Shown one piece after another: positions 31,626 through 43,336 of a stretch of DNA of 64,000 nucleotides; position 1 is the first letter of the stretch; each line of letters begins with the position of its first letter. The DNA comes from Prorocentrum cordatum (Eukaryota > Sar > Dinophyceae > Prorocentrales > Prorocentraceae). Below the pieces are notes generated by a model, which was given only the letters and a program-made list of their open reading frames with translations, had not been told where the DNA came from and made no database searches. The stretch covers positions 147,501 through 211,500 of the forward strand of contig CAUYUJ010014210.1 in NCBI GenBank assembly GCA_963575745.1, written 5' to 3'. A program made the position numbers and the translations under genes.

Positions 31626-31679
31626 GCAAACCATTGTCTCCCCTTCCCCCGTTCTCTCTTCCCCGCCCCGTCCTTCACA

Positions 31680-31929
31680 CGAGGAGGGAGGGGGGCATGG
31701 AGGGAGGAAGGAGGAGGAAAAGGAGTAGTTACTGACGAGGGAGGAAGAGGAGAAGCGAGGGAAGAAGAATGAGGAAGGATGAAGGTGTGGGCGGAGGCAT
31801 GAGGTTGGAGGGGGAGGCAGCGGAACGAGGACCATTTTGAGGGGGGAGGGGATGTGGGAAGCGGGCAGGGCAAGGGCGGATGGGGGGAGAGCGGGGAATG
31901 GGGGGGAATGATGGGGGGGAAAACGAATC

Positions 31930-31971
<42 letters not shown>

Positions 31972-32035
31972 GGAGGAGGAGGAGGAGGAGGAGGAGGAGG
32001 GGGAGGAGGAGGAGGAGGAGGACGGATGACGGAGG
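31680..32035. repeat. Polypurine tract with GAT and GGA runs
   Basis: GA-rich DNA from 31680, a pure GAT run at 31932-31970, then a GGA run to 32027. Confidence 0.85.
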
Positions 32036-32589
32036 ACGCGAGGGGGAGAGGATGAAGGGGTCTGGGGCGCGCGCGCACGCGCGCGCGCCGACCGAGCTGG
32101 AGAGAAGACGACTACAGACGCGGCTGCCTGACACTATTTGATCGGAGACTGCGCCGACTCCTAGCACTGGAAAGCTGGCTTCCAGGTGGGCCCGTTGCTA
32201 ATGGAAGTGAGCACCCCACGAACTGCAATGGTAAACACGTCTCTTTCATGAGCCTGTGGCGATCCCAATCAAGGTTCTGCTTTCGTCGGACGCATACGCA
32301 TTCATGGCAGCGAAATGCAATTTCAAGCAGTACAAGCCATATAGTGTATAACCAGGCAGCGCATATCATGGCACATCGCATTGCCTAGCATGTATTAGAT
32401 GACTGCGTACCATGGCGCTTCATAGCGTTTGTAACATTGCGCACCTTAGCATCTACTTGCATGGCCAGCACAATCGAGCATGACATGGCAAAGCCAAGCA
32501 TGGCATGCCATAACACCGCATACCGTAGTAGCATGTAATCCCACAAGCCCTTTGGGCGACAGGTTTTTGGGGGAGGGGGTCGCGATGTG
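32036..32589. other. No gene recognised, lower GC
   Basis: Relatively AT-rich sequence with many CATGGCA/CATAGCAT motifs, as at 1490-1600. GCGCGCGCACGCGCGCGCG at 32067-32085 is a possible Z-DNA site. Confidence 0.4.
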
Positions 32590-32811
32590 TCATCCCAGGA
32601 GTATCCCAAGAGGGCCCGAAGAGCGCCCCAAGAAGCCCCAAGAGGCCTCCAAAAGGCTCCCGAGAGGCCCCCAAGAGTTCCCCGAGCGGCCCCCGAGGGG
32701 CCTCAGAGAGTCCAATATGATTTTCAAAATGGCTCATGATAGCCCAAGCCCCCAAGACCGCTCCATGACTGCTCAAGATGGCCACGGAGCCTCCCCATGA
32801 TGCTTGAGATG
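32590..32811. repeat. CCCCAAGANGG-type minisatellite
   Basis: Degenerate repeat (GTATCCCAAGAGGGCCCGAA, GCCCCAAGAAGCCCCAAGAG) ending about 10 bp before the composite repeat head at 32823. Confidence 0.65.
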
Positions 32812-32822
32812 CCTAAACACAA

Positions 32823-33671
32823 ACATGATCGACCCACGAACCCGGAAAGGAACATAGAAATGTAAGGCATGGCAGCGTTTCAAAGACACCTGATTGGGCG
32901 ACGGGTAAATGCAATGCTGAATGTATCGATCTTGATGTACTGTGCCGAGGGCTGTGCTGTGCCACGCCGTGCTGAACTGCGATGTACCATGCCGCGATTG
33001 TGCTCTCTATATATATATATATATAGCGTTGTGGATCGAGTCCTCCTTGGCATCCGAGTCCTGACCGAACTGATCTGGATCTGAAGCTCGAGCTGCCTGA
33101 GCAGATGGTAGATGCCTGGGCGACCTGGACACGTGAAAACACGCGTTTCGCTCAAGACGTTCTCAGCACATCCTCATGCTAGACATCCGCCTGGGCAACC
33201 TGGACACGTGCAAACAAGCGTCTCGATCGAGACTTTCTCGACACATCCTCATGCTAGGCATCAGCCTGGCCGACCTGGACACGTGAAAACAAGCGTCTGG
33301 TTCGAGACATCCTCAACAAATCCTCATGCTAGGCATCTGCCTGGGCAACCTGGAGGCGTGAAACCAAGCGTCTCGCTCGAGACATCCTCAAGATCTGGGC
33401 ACGTGAAAGCAAGCATTTCAAACGAGAGATCCTCTGAATTCTAGTCCCCAGGAGAGGACAATCTGTAACACAAAACAAACGTTTCGCTCGAGGCATCCTC
33501 AACGAATTCTGGAAAATAAGCGTTTCGCTCGAGACATCCTCAAATTTTAATTCGCCGGCCCATCTCGACCTCGATATTTATCGCAAAAGAAATTCGCCGG
33601 CCCATCAGCCGTCAGATCCGGGGATGAACAGCTAAAAGAGAACCCTGGGCCCGAGCCCTTTCCGGGAAAAA
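32823..33671 (+). repeat. Composite repeat 4: short complete copy
   Basis: The head (GATCGACCC / AAAGGAACATAGAAATG variant) is followed by the CAATGCTGAATGTATCGATC block. There is no 10-13-bp array. A 74-75-bp tandem module of ACACGTGAAAACAAGCGTCT and CTCGAGACATCCTCAACAAA type (33115-33545) comes next. The tail at 33550-33671 ends GCCCTTTCCGGGAAAAA. A TA repeat (33007-33023) sits in the head block. At 849 bp this is the smallest complete copy. Confidence 0.85.
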
Positions 33672-33743
33672 ACAAAACGTGTTTCAAGACAGCTTCTAGA
33701 GAGCCAGAGAGCTGAAGAGACGCATGGAAAAGATCCGCACAGT

Positions 33744-34495
33744 TACCTCCTCGTCCTCGTCCCCCTCCTCGTCCTCATCCTCGTCGACCTCCTCGTCCTC
33801 ATCCTCATCCTCCTCTTCTCCTGTTGCTCCTCCCCCTCCTCCTCATCCTCCTCCTCGTCCTCGCGTTCTCGGCGTTCTCGTCCTCATCCTTCGTCGTCGT
33901 CCTGATCACGTTCCTCCTCCTCCTCCTCCTCCTCCTCCTCCTCCTCGTTCTCATCGTCCCCCTCGTCCTCCTCCTCCTCGTCCTCGTCCTCCTCCTCCTC
34001 CTCCTCCTCCTCCTCCTCCTCCTCCTCCTCCTCCCCCTCCCCTTCCTCCTCGTCCTCACTCTCTTAGTCCTCATCCTGCTCATCCTCGTCCTCCTTCTCC
34101 TCGTCTTGCTCTTCATGCCTCCTCCCGCCTCCTCCTCCTCCTCCTCCTCCCCTCCTCCTCCTCCTCCTCCTCCTCCTCCTCCTCCTCCTCCTCTCCTCAT
34201 CCTCCCCCTCCTCCCCTCCTCCTCCTCCTCCTTCTCCTCCTCCTCCTCCTCCTCCTCCTCCTCCTCCTCCTCCTCCTCCTCCTCCTCCTCCTCCTCCTCT
34301 CCTCCTCCTCCTCCTCCTCCTCCTCCTCCTCCTCTCCTCCTCCTCCTCCTCCTCCTCCTCCTCCTCCTCCTCCTCCTCCCCTCCTCCTCCTCCTCCTCCT
34401 CCTCTCCTCCTTCTCCTCCTCCTCCTCCTTCTCCTCCTCCTCCTCCTCCTCTCCTCCTCCTCTTCTTCCCCTTCTCCTCCTCTTCGCCCGCCCCC
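33744..34495. repeat. 750-bp TCC polypyrimidine tract
   Basis: TCC repeat with GTCC, CTCC and TTCC interruptions, the longest in the window. It ends in a C-run. Open frames on both strands are compositional. Confidence 0.95.
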
Positions 34496-34609
34496 CCCCC
34501 ATGCGGGCCCGGAGATGGCCCCAACACGCCGTCCAGGCCGGCCCCCCTCGCTGTTTGACTGTGCGTGTCTCTTTCTCTCTCCCCCCGTCAGCTCTCATGA
34601 GCATCGTTT

Positions 34610-35100
34610 CTGGGTGGGCTGGTGGGGATACTTTTTGGTCAACGGCCTCGTGAAGCGGGTCAAAAGGCGTCCAAACTCTAGCCGGGCCACGACTAGGCAG
34701 CGGAAAAGCAAGACAGGCGCAGCAAACGGGCGGCAACACAGAAGCTGGTGGGGATACTTTTTAGTCAGCGGCCGCAGGCGAGCGCGCCAGCGGCGGGTCC
34801 AGTCAAAGCGGGGCACGCAACGACGAATTCAGCTGGTGGGGATACTTTTTTGGTCGGCGGCCGCGCGACAACGGTCTGGCGGCAACAGGCGTGTCCGGGA
34901 CGGCGGTACAGGCAAATTGCACGCAAGGCGTGCGGTGCACGTGCACTGAGCAAAATGCTCCATATTCGAAGTGACGCACCTGACGTACAGGGGTGCGAGT
35001 GCTACGGAGGGAGACGCCTGTGCGGCGCCAAGCTCCGAGCATCTCCCCAGACAGACAACTAGGCACCACTGGTGGGGATACTTTTTTGATTCGCGGCCCG
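34610..35100. repeat. Dispersed GGTGGGGATACTTTTT motif, four copies
   Basis: CTGGTGGGGATACTTTTT with following (T)GGTC(A/G)(A/G)CGGCC or GATTCGCGGCC occurs near 34618, 34746, 34837 and 35070. The intervals differ in sequence and length (128, 91 and 233 bp), so it is not a simple tandem array. Weaker relatives GGTGGGGTTATTTCAGCCGA (35650) and GGATTATCTCAGCCGACCGC (36118) lie further on. Confidence 0.65.
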
Positions 35101-35130
35101 CAAGGAGAAGTCCAGAGGGCGGTATGACCG

Positions 35131-35278
35131 AGGCTGGGGCACAGCGACAGATAATTGACGCGAGACCGCGCACGAGTGCACCTGCAAACAAATTAAGAAG
35201 AGACGAGGCTGAGGCACAGCGACAGAAAATTGGCGCGACACCGCGCAGAGTGCACTGGCAGAAAATTTAGAAAGAGGC
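35131..35278. repeat. 74-bp tandem duplication
   Basis: CGAGGCTG(G/A)GGCACAGCGACAG at about 35132 and 35206, both followed by AAATTG-type and GCGCGA(G/C)ACCGCGC sequence. Confidence 0.75.
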
Positions 35279-36374
35279 GGCAACGGGTCAACCCGCGGGT
35301 GGGGGCGAACCGAAGCCCTGCCGAAAGCACGCGGACCCCGAAAGCCGCTGAGCGAGTGCCGGCGGAAAGGCGCCAGGCCGGACCCGCAGGTGGAGCACCG
35401 ACCGCCAGCCAGAGAAAGGGGGGGGGAGGGGAGGCGCGCGAAGAGAAGAAGAGCACAACCTAAGGGGCAGCGTGGCAAATCCACTCACATGACACCCAGT
35501 GCGTGAACGCCAACGTACACGCCGGCCGCGCACAAGCCACCGCGGGGGGTCAGGCCAGTGCGCATGCTTCACGAACTGGCAGATGACGCAAGAGGAAGGC
35601 CTTCAGCCAGTGCCTCTGCATCACGGCCCGTGCTGCCGAACAAGGCCTGGGTGGGGTTATTTCAGCCGACCGCAGGCGAGGGCGCCCACGAGGCCGCGGG
35701 TACCGTAGCGGCGTGGTGCCTCTGCTCCCAGGAGGCACAAACTGTGGCCAAAGCCACCAGCTAGCTGAGACGGCAGGGCGGTGCCTTCGGCCGTCGACCC
35801 TGTCCGTCGCGGGCCGGCAAGGCGGCCAAAACCGTGGGTGAGCATGCGCCGGCCGACCGCACGGGCTACACGCCCATGTGTATGGGGGTCAAAAATGGTA
35901 GACGCTCCTGCGAGCGACGATGTGGAAGCCACTGCGCGTTGCTGGACTCCAAAGGATGGGGCACTTGGAGGGGCCGCGGCCCGCGTCCGACGCGTCTTGG
36001 CCCGCGCGCGGCACGGGCAAAGTGACTGGGTGAAGCGTGCCGAGACGCGGTGGGGAACGCCTTCGGCGAGTCTGCTCGGTGCTCCACGGGCCGTCAATGC
36101 GGCCAAAACCGACGGCGGGATTATCTCAGCCGACCGCGCGGGCGAAAGGCCCACGAGTACGTGTCTATCGCGGTGGTGGGGGGTGTACCTCAACCCCAGG
36201 AGGTGTCGCCAGTCTGCCCCCGCGGCCCGCCGCCGCGGTGAAACGCGCCCTGCCGCTGGCTGTGCCGACAGGAGTGGCCGCTTAGTGGGGCGCCAGCGGC
36301 CATGGGGCCCGCCGCGATTGTTTGTCGGTGCGCGGTGGGCCCTGCGACAGCCGCCCCCCTCGGGCTCCGTGTTG
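35279..36374. other. No gene recognised
   Basis: GC-rich, open in several frames on both strands without domain or codon signal. The only repeats seen are the weak motif copies at 35650 and 36118. Confidence 0.35.
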
Positions 36375-36525
36375 TGGCGACGAGGAAGGGGGGTTAGCAG
36401 CCGATAGCCGCTGGTCTTGAATGTAGAAGCAGTGGCGACGAGGAAGGGGGGTAGCAGCCGATAGCCGCTGGTCGACTGATAGGAAGGGGCGACGAGGAAC
36501 GGGGAGATGCAGCCGATAGCCGCGG
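36375..36525. repeat. Tandem repeat of 55-58 bp, three units
   Basis: GGCGACGAGGAA(G/C)GGGG followed by CAGCCGATAGCCGC(T/G)GG starts at about 36375, 36433 and 36488. Confidence 0.85.
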
Positions 36526-36717
36526 GACATGAAAGCGAAACACGAGGCGGGGGAGAGCGGCCAGAGTCGCAGGACATAATCCGAAGTGGGACCGCCCCAG
36601 GGGGGGGACAAGCCCGCGGCGCACGGACCCGGCTAGCCTTCCGTGAAGGGGGGTCACACGTTGTCCCGGGAGCCCACCTGCCCTGGGCAGGGGGCCCCTG
36701 TCAGGCCAGCTGCCGGG

Positions 36718-38682
36718 CTACCAGCGTGCGAGTTCCCTTCCTCGCTGTCGCTTGTCTGCGTATTGCTCGTCACTTTTCGGGGCGGTCCTCTTTTCCTTGC
36801 TTCCCCACGCAGCCCCTCTCCATGAGCTCTCCTGGCGGCCCCACCCTTCCCAGCGCGGCCTTGGGCGCCATGGGGCTCCAGAGCTGGTTGCTCCCGACCA
36901 GGTGGTCTCCCTGTAGTCGGTGTACGCTGGCGGGGCGGCTGTGTCAGCTCTGGACTTGCTCCACGGGTGCTGCTGCACAGCCCCGATGTGCGTGCTAGAG
37001 GACGGGGTCTGCTCGCGGTGGCTTTTCCTGTCGGGTGGGGCCAGAGGGGTGGGTACTGTCCTGCTGCTGTCGGCCCAAGGCCATGGGTGGCCCTCGCCAT
37101 CTTGCCCATTGGGTGCGCTGGTCCTTGCGCTGCGCTGAAGTAGGCTACGATACTTCTCAGTGACCTTTTGCCATTCCACCCGGAGCTGGCAGTCCCTTGC
37201 CATCTTGTAGGTGTCGTAGCCCGCTGCTTCCCGCGCCCGCAGAAATTCTTCGCAAAGCTCCAGTGTGTTCCTCTTGGGGTCCGAATGGATGCTGACCCAA
37301 GGCAGACCTTGCAGGCTGCCTGCCCTGCGGACCCAGCCTGTCCACGCCACGTTGAATGCGCCTCCGAATGTCTTCTGCAGTCTGATGACCTTCTCTTGGG
37401 CTGGCACGTCCCTCTGGATGTCGGCCTCGTCGATGGACCTCATGTACATGGGAAGCCCTCCCAGGGTGTCGTCTTGATGCGGAGGTAGGAGTGGATCTGC
37501 CTGTGGGCGAGGCCGTCTCTCTGGGCTGCTGTCCTGTCCGGGGCTGGGCGCCGGGCGGGTCTCGCGCACTGACGCTGCGAGCTCAGGGATAGACTCCTGA
37601 CGGCAGTTTGGCTTGCTCCCTGTCCCTCTTAGTTTCCTGTTGTCACGGACTTTTTGCATGTCCTCCCGGGAGCGGGCCGTTGCGCACGGCGCCCAGGTGG
37701 CCGCTTCCTCCTTCGCAGGGGGGACTGTCCACAGCACTGTCCGCCTGAGGGAACCATCTCTGTCGCTGGGGCCGTGGGATTCGGTTTCCTCGGCCTGCTG
37801 TGCGGGACTGCCGACCATGGAGACGGTCCTGTCTGGTGGATTGTCCTCATCCCAGTCTACCTCGAATGGGTTGTCGCCATTACCGTGGGAGTCCCTGCCA
37901 GGGGATGGTTCCTCCTTTATCTCCTTGCTCGCTTTTGTAGCTCCTGGGGGCTGCTGGCGGAGGTCATCGCCAGGGGGGCGGCCGTCCGAAGCTGGTTGGC
38001 GCTTGTGCCAGACAGCGCCGGGGGAGTGGTCTCCCGTGTCGTTGCTGCTCCCGGCGTTGCGTTCGCCAGCGAGGAACTCCAGCGTTCCTCCTGCGAGATC
38101 GTCCTTCCTCAGGGATAAGAAGCGGTGCAGCGTGTCCAACGGCTGCCGTTGGGGGTCTTGTCCTCTTTGGCTATTGAGCGCGTCGGAGAAGGAGCGCCAT
38201 GCCTCCTGGAACTTCTCATTCCTCCCCACCAGCTGCTTGATGGCATTGGCTGCGGCAGCTCCCTGTCCGTCCCACGGGATGTGTGGGGGGTGTCCATTCC
38301 TGGGGATCTAGTCCCCGTAGATGGAGTGCAGGAAGCGCAGCAGCTGGTTGTGTGACCATTCCGATTCATCGCTGTCTTCACCCACTTCGTCTCCATTCCT
38401 TTCCCCACCGAAAGTCGACCACCGGATGTAGACCTCGTGGTTCCATTCCAGCAGAAACTTCACAAGTTTGCGGACTGGGCTGTACGACTGCTCCCCTTCC
38501 AGGCGGAGGGTCGTGTGCGTGGGTAGCTGGGGAACGCTGGGTGGTGGGAGTGCAGGCAGAGCGCACCAGAATGTAGCGTTGTCATTGGGGATCTTCACTG
38601 ACCGTGACCCGAGCCCGGGGGGGTTGCCTGCGGTAGAGCCCTCGTTTGTAGCTGTGCTGACAGGAGAGAGGTGTGCAGTCAT
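36718..38682 (-). pseudogene. 654-codon hydrophilic protein gene with one in-frame TAG
   Basis: From ATG at 38680-38682 the minus strand is open for 124 codons to TAG (38308-38310). The same frame then continues 529 codons to TAG at 36718-36720. Sequence on both sides is protein-like: LRFLHSIYGD before the stop and IPRNGHPPHIPWDGQG after it, followed by AANAIKQLVGRNEKFQEAWR. The protein is polar and Pro/Ser/Arg-rich, with no signal peptide or membrane span. A conserved-looking block is VIRLQKTFGGAFNVAWTGWV ... CEEFLRAREAAGYDTYKMAR ... VEWQKVTEKYRSLLQRS. I do not recognise the family; a retroelement gag-like or host regulatory protein are both possible. The single stop suggests a recent nonsense mutation, readthrough, RNA editing or an assembly error. 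Confidence 0.6.
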
Positions 38683-38764
38683 GTCGGTGGGGATACGCGA
38701 GGCGCCAAAAATAGTAATGCCATGCGAAGTAAGTCTCGAAATCGTCGACAGCGGCAAATTCCTC

Positions 38765-39100
38765 TCCCTCTCCTCCTCCTTCCTTCTCCTCCTCCCCCTC
38801 CTCATCCTCCGCCTCCTTCTCCTCCTCCTCCTCCTCCTCCTCCCTCCGCCTCCTCCTCCTCCTCCTCCTCCTACTCCTCCTCCTTCTACTCCTCCTCCTC
38901 CTCCTCCTCCTCCTCCTCCTCCTCCCTCTCCCGTTTCCTCTTACCTTTTCCTCCTCCCTGTCCTCCTTCTACTCCTCCTCCTTCCTACTACTCCTCCACC
39001 GCCATCCCCTACGCTTCTTCCTCCTCCTCCTCCTCCTCGATATCCCCTCCTCCGTCTTCCATCATCTCTGACTCCTTCTTCTTGGTCCTCTCATTAATGC
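38765..39100. repeat. TCC polypyrimidine tract
   Basis: Imperfect TCC/CTC repeat immediately upstream (sense) of the preceding gene. Confidence 0.85.
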
Positions 39101-39856
39101 GAAACTGAAGGTGGTCCTGCATTCTCTGTTTCGTCTTTCTCTATCTCCCTCTCTCAATGCAAATCTCTGTGTGAACTCCCTCTTCTATGCTTGATCTGTG
39201 ACCCTGCGACCACCCCCTCCCCCCCTGAACGGGACCCCTCCGGATCCTTGGCCCTGGGGGCACCCTGGACGCCCTCTGCACTCGGACGGTCCCCTGTGCT
39301 CTCTGGGGCTCCAGAGGCCCCTGCCGGGCCTGGGCAACGGGCCCACACCGGCCAGGAAAGCGGCCGGACGGCTCCGGGAGAGCCCACAGAGCCACCAGAC
39401 GCCCGAAGACGACCCGAAGAAGACCCCCAAGAGGCCCTCGAAGCGCAATCACAAGTCGATGTCCGATGGTCTTTGCATGATTTTGGGGATGCTCAGTTCT
39501 GCGGTCTTCCAGGCGTTCGAGACCGCCCAGGAGGCCAGAGGGCTGCCCCAAATCTGACCAAGAGGGCTTCCGGGCAGTCCAAGAGGAGCCCCAAGACGGC
39601 CCAGCAGGGCCCCAAGATGGCCCGAAGAGGGCCCCATGACGGCCAAAGATGGCCCCAAGACGCCTCCCGAATCATTGCTAATCGCAGCCTGGTCGTTCAG
39701 GGAAACTGCGGTTTGAAGCAGGAAGCATGACGGAATCATAATGAATGTGGCCACAACGAGTTATTGCTGAATGTTTCGATTTACCTTATTGCCCGCATGC
39801 CCAACCTCAAGGACCAAAGTGTATGGTACGAAGCGCCAATGCAGTCTCGTATATCT
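39101..39856. repeat. CCCCAAGANGG-type minisatellite in GC-rich interval
   Basis: 39350-39670 carries degenerate repeats (CCCAAGAGGGC-like, GCCCCAAGACGGCCC). No exon is convincing. 39700-39856 is AT-richer without features. Confidence 0.5.
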
Positions 39857-40640
39857 GCCTGTCTGTCTGTCTGTCTGTCTGTCTGTCTGCCTGTCTGTCT
39901 GTCTGTCTGTCTGCACACATGTATGCATGGATGCATGTATGCATGTATGTTTGTTTGTATGTACGTATGCATATGTGTATGTATACATGCGTGTGTGTAT
40001 GTATGTACACATACATGCATACATGCATGCATGTATGCATACATGCATGCAATACTGTATGTATTATGTACGTGTGTATGCATGCATGTGTACATATACA
40101 TGCATGTATGTCTACATGTATGTATGGTGTAGGTATGCATGTATGTATGTAGGTCTGTCTGTCTGTCTGTCTGTGTGTGTGTCTGTCTGTCTGTCTGTCT
40201 GTATGTATGTATGTATGTATGTATATGCATGCACGTGTGTATGTATGCACGCATGTATGCATGTATGTATCACTGCATGTATGTATGAATGCAGGTATGC
40301 ATGCATGCATGCATGTATGTATACATGGATGGATGCATTCATGCATACAAGTGTGCTTGCCTGCATGCGTGCATGTATGCATGCATGTATGTATGCATGC
40401 ACTCACGCATACATGCATGTATACATGCATATGTGCATGTATGTATATATATATATATATATATGTATGCATGCATGTATGTGTATGTGTATGTGTGTAG
40501 GTAGATAGGTAGGTAGGTAGGTAGGTAGGTAGGTAGGTAGGTATGTGTTTGTGTATGTATGTATGTATGCATGCATGCATGCATGCATGCATGTTTGTAT
40601 ATATGTGTATGGAACTGTGCATGCATGTCTGTTTATGTAT
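39857..40640. repeat. Complex TGTC/TGTA/TGCA/GTAG microsatellite
   Basis: About 780 bp: a TGTC run (39857-39912), then mixed ATGTATGC/ATGCATGT tetranucleotides. It also has a second TGTC run (40155-40200), an AT run (40446-40464) and a GTAG run (40497-40542). Alternating purine-pyrimidine throughout. Confidence 0.95.
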
Positions 40641-41505
40641 ATCTACATATAGTTGTGGAATGTAACAATTCGATGCGACCAACATTTGGCAACCTTTGAT
40701 GTGAGAGGTTTTGAAGGTCGTGTGGTTCGAGCACTGCTAGTGAAAGCCAAGGAGCACGCCACGGGATGTTCGGATAAGCTGCTCTGGGGCGGAACATCGA
40801 GGTAAGACAGAAGCCCGTAGCAGGCAACGCTCTCCCGGAGGAGGGATAACAGCATCGCACATATCGATCTGAGGCCAGCACTGAGCGCCGCACGGCCCAA
40901 ACAAGCGTTAACTGTTTTTGTTCAACGTGTGGGTGGCATTCGGGCCGCTGGCGTGTTCAGTACAGTACGATCCGTCCTCATAGGAAGCGAATCCGCCGCG
41001 CGCGCCGATTCGGACGCCCGTTGGCAGATCCCCAAGCAAGTTGCGCGAGGGCCACGGGCTGACAAGAGGCACGCTGGAGCCCCACGTGAACGAACGCGAG
41101 CCCGTCGCCCGCGCCGACTCGTGGCCGAGCCAACTCGGCAGGCGGGCTGCCGACAGGCCGCAGGCGGGCCCCTTCCGAGCGTGAGAGACGGCCCCGCCGC
41201 GGGAGCGGCTTTCTCCTGTGACTTCCGACGCCACGCGATCGCGGATCAAGAAACGGGCGGTGGACGGGGGGGCGCCAGCCGGCAGGGGAAGTGATGGGCC
41301 GATTCCCCAACACCGCTATAGCATGGGTAGGACAGGGGCGAGGAGGAGGAGGAGGATCACTGACCAAACTGCCAGGTCTGCTTGGGTTGCATCCCAACTC
41401 GCAGCCTGTTAGTAGGGATTGCTAGCGAGGGCTCGCCCCGGCTTGTTGCCCCCACAAGGATGGGTACGAATTGGCTGCCCGGGTTAGGGGTAGCAAGGGG
41501 GAGGA

Positions 41506-41507
<2 letters not shown>
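40641..41507. other. No gene recognised; weak minus-strand peptide
   Basis: The minus strand near 41360-41490 reads NPGSQFVPILVGATSRGEPS and LAIPTNRLRVGMQPK, which could be an exon but lacks clear borders. The remainder is GC-rich without signal. Confidence 0.3.
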
Positions 41508-41536
<29 letters not shown>

Positions 41537-41592
41537 GAGGAGGAGGAGAAGGAGGAGGAGGAGGAGGAGGAGGAGGAGGAGGAGGAGGAGGC
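41508..41592. repeat. GGA microsatellite
   Basis: Nearly pure GGA run with one GAA. Confidence 0.95.
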
Positions 41593-42535
41593 GGTTGGGA
41601 CGGGCGATGGGGTTCACATCTGCCGCGCCGTTTTGCCTGGAGGGGGCCGCCTGGTGCCTTCACCCAGTGCAGTACGAGGAACAGAGCAGCGTAATTGGGT
41701 GAACGGAGCGGAGCTGGACGTTTCGCGACTCCGCGCGTGCCACAAGCAAGTTCGCGCGCGGGCTGGGCCGTAGGCGGTAGCCTGTGGGTGTGGTGCGGCT
41801 CGCGGGCATGTTCAACCCGAGGGGTGCACAAACGAACAGACTCCGAAACGGGCACCCACTCTGGAAGCACACCACTGCGGCAGGCAGACGGCGGATGGGT
41901 CGCAGGCACGTCCCGGGCCCCGGGCATGCCGCGGGCCCAGGGGCGAAGGGGCAGCCCGCCGCTGGCGCTGCAGACCGAAACGAGGACGCGGCAGGCGAGC
42001 TGCGGCCGGGCCGCAGGCGTGCCGCGTGCAGGTCGCCTGGGGGTGCTCCGAGCGGCGATCCCACACGCTGCGGTCGGGAACTTCGGGATGGCGTGTCGTG
42101 GCGGCGGCCCTGGCGACGCGTTATCCCAGGCAAGTGGACAGCGTGCCGCTCCGCTCCGCGGGGCGGGGGGATGGGAAAAGCCCAAAACGCTGAAGCCCGG
42201 GGACCGGGACGTGGATAGCGTGTCGCGCCGAAGCGCGGTGGGCCAGGACCGGCAGAGCGACACGCTATCCCAAAGTTTCCGGCCGTAAACGGAGGGGGAC
42301 AAGCATCGGGGACCATGACCAAGACTTACCTTGAAAAAGTCGGTGTCCATCTTGGTCACCGCCCATCTTGGGCAGCGTTAGTTTGGGGAACATCCCAGCG
42401 AATCGGCGACGGCCGGCACGGACCATGACCGAGATCGGCGTCGGCAACAGCCCGCAGTGCCTTGGTCATCGTTCCCGTGTCTCTTCCCCTGAGAGAAGCG
42501 GGCCCCACCTCAAGGCGCCGCCGATGCTTCGCCAC
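41593..42535. other. No gene recognised
   Basis: GC-rich. Both strands are widely open, with Arg/Pro/Gly-biased peptides. No repeat or RNA signal is seen. Confidence 0.35.
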
Positions 42536-43206
42536 GCATTCCCCTCCTCCTGCTTGTCCTCCTCCTCCTCCCCTCCTCCTCCTCCTCCTCCTCCTCCTCC
42601 TCCTCCTCCTCCTCCTCCTCCACCTCACCTCCTACCTCCTCCTCCTTCCTCTCCCTCCTCCCTCCTCCCTCTCTCCTCCCTCCTCCTCCTCCTCCTCCGA
42701 CTCCTCACATCTCTCACATCCTCACTCCTCAAGTCCTCCTCCCCTCACGCTCCTCCGCCGCCTCCTCCTCCTCCTCCTCCTACCTCCTCCTCCTCCTCCT
42801 CCTCCTCCTCCTCCTCCTCCTCCTCTCTCCTCCTACACTCACTCACACACTCCCTCCCTTGCTCACTCTCTCACTCACTGCAACACTCTACTCCACACCC
42901 CTTCACTCACTCATACATCACTCACTCACTCATACCCACACTCAATCACAATCACTCACTCACTCATCACTCACTCACACACTCCCAATCCTCCTCCTCC
43001 TCCTCCCTCCTTCCTCCTCCTCCTCCTCCTCCTCCTCCTCTCCGCTCCTCCTCCTCCTCCTCCTCCTCCTCCTCTCCTCCTCTCGCCTCTCTCTCCTCCT
43101 CCTCCCCCTCCTCCTCCTCCTCCTCCTCCTCCTCCTCCTCCTCCTCCTCCTCCTCTCCTCCTCCTCCTCCTCCTCCTCCTCCTCCTCCTCCTCCTCCTCC
43201 TCCCCC
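42536..43206. repeat. TCC tract with a CTCA/CACT-rich centre
   Basis: TCC runs flank 42835-42985, which is rich in ACTC/CTCA tetranucleotides (CACTCACTCA). All frames are low complexity. Confidence 0.9.
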
Positions 43207-43336
43207 CTGAGCGAAGCGCGGCCGGCAGGCGGGGGCCGCAGGCGGGCTGTGGGCACGGGGTCGCAAGCACGGGTCGCGCAGGCGCGGGTCCCGGGGGGGC
43301 GGGCGGGCGAGGGGCAGGCGACCCCTTGCACCAGTA

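Noticed and set aside
32712-32745. Possible spliced-leader relic (AAAATGGCTCATG)
   Set aside because: It matches only a few bases of the known dinoflagellate leader; no full leader or relic was found on either strand.
39857-40640. Telomeric repeat
   Set aside because: The units are TGTC/TGTA/TGCA tetranucleotides, not a TTTAGGG-type telomere repeat.
40908-41294. Overlapping plus- and minus-strand frames of about 115-120 codons
   Set aside because: Both strands look equally biased, with no domain or splice context to prefer either.
42536-43206. Poly-Pro/Ser/Leu protein gene
   Set aside because: Entirely TCC/CTCA low-complexity DNA with no flanking coding signal.
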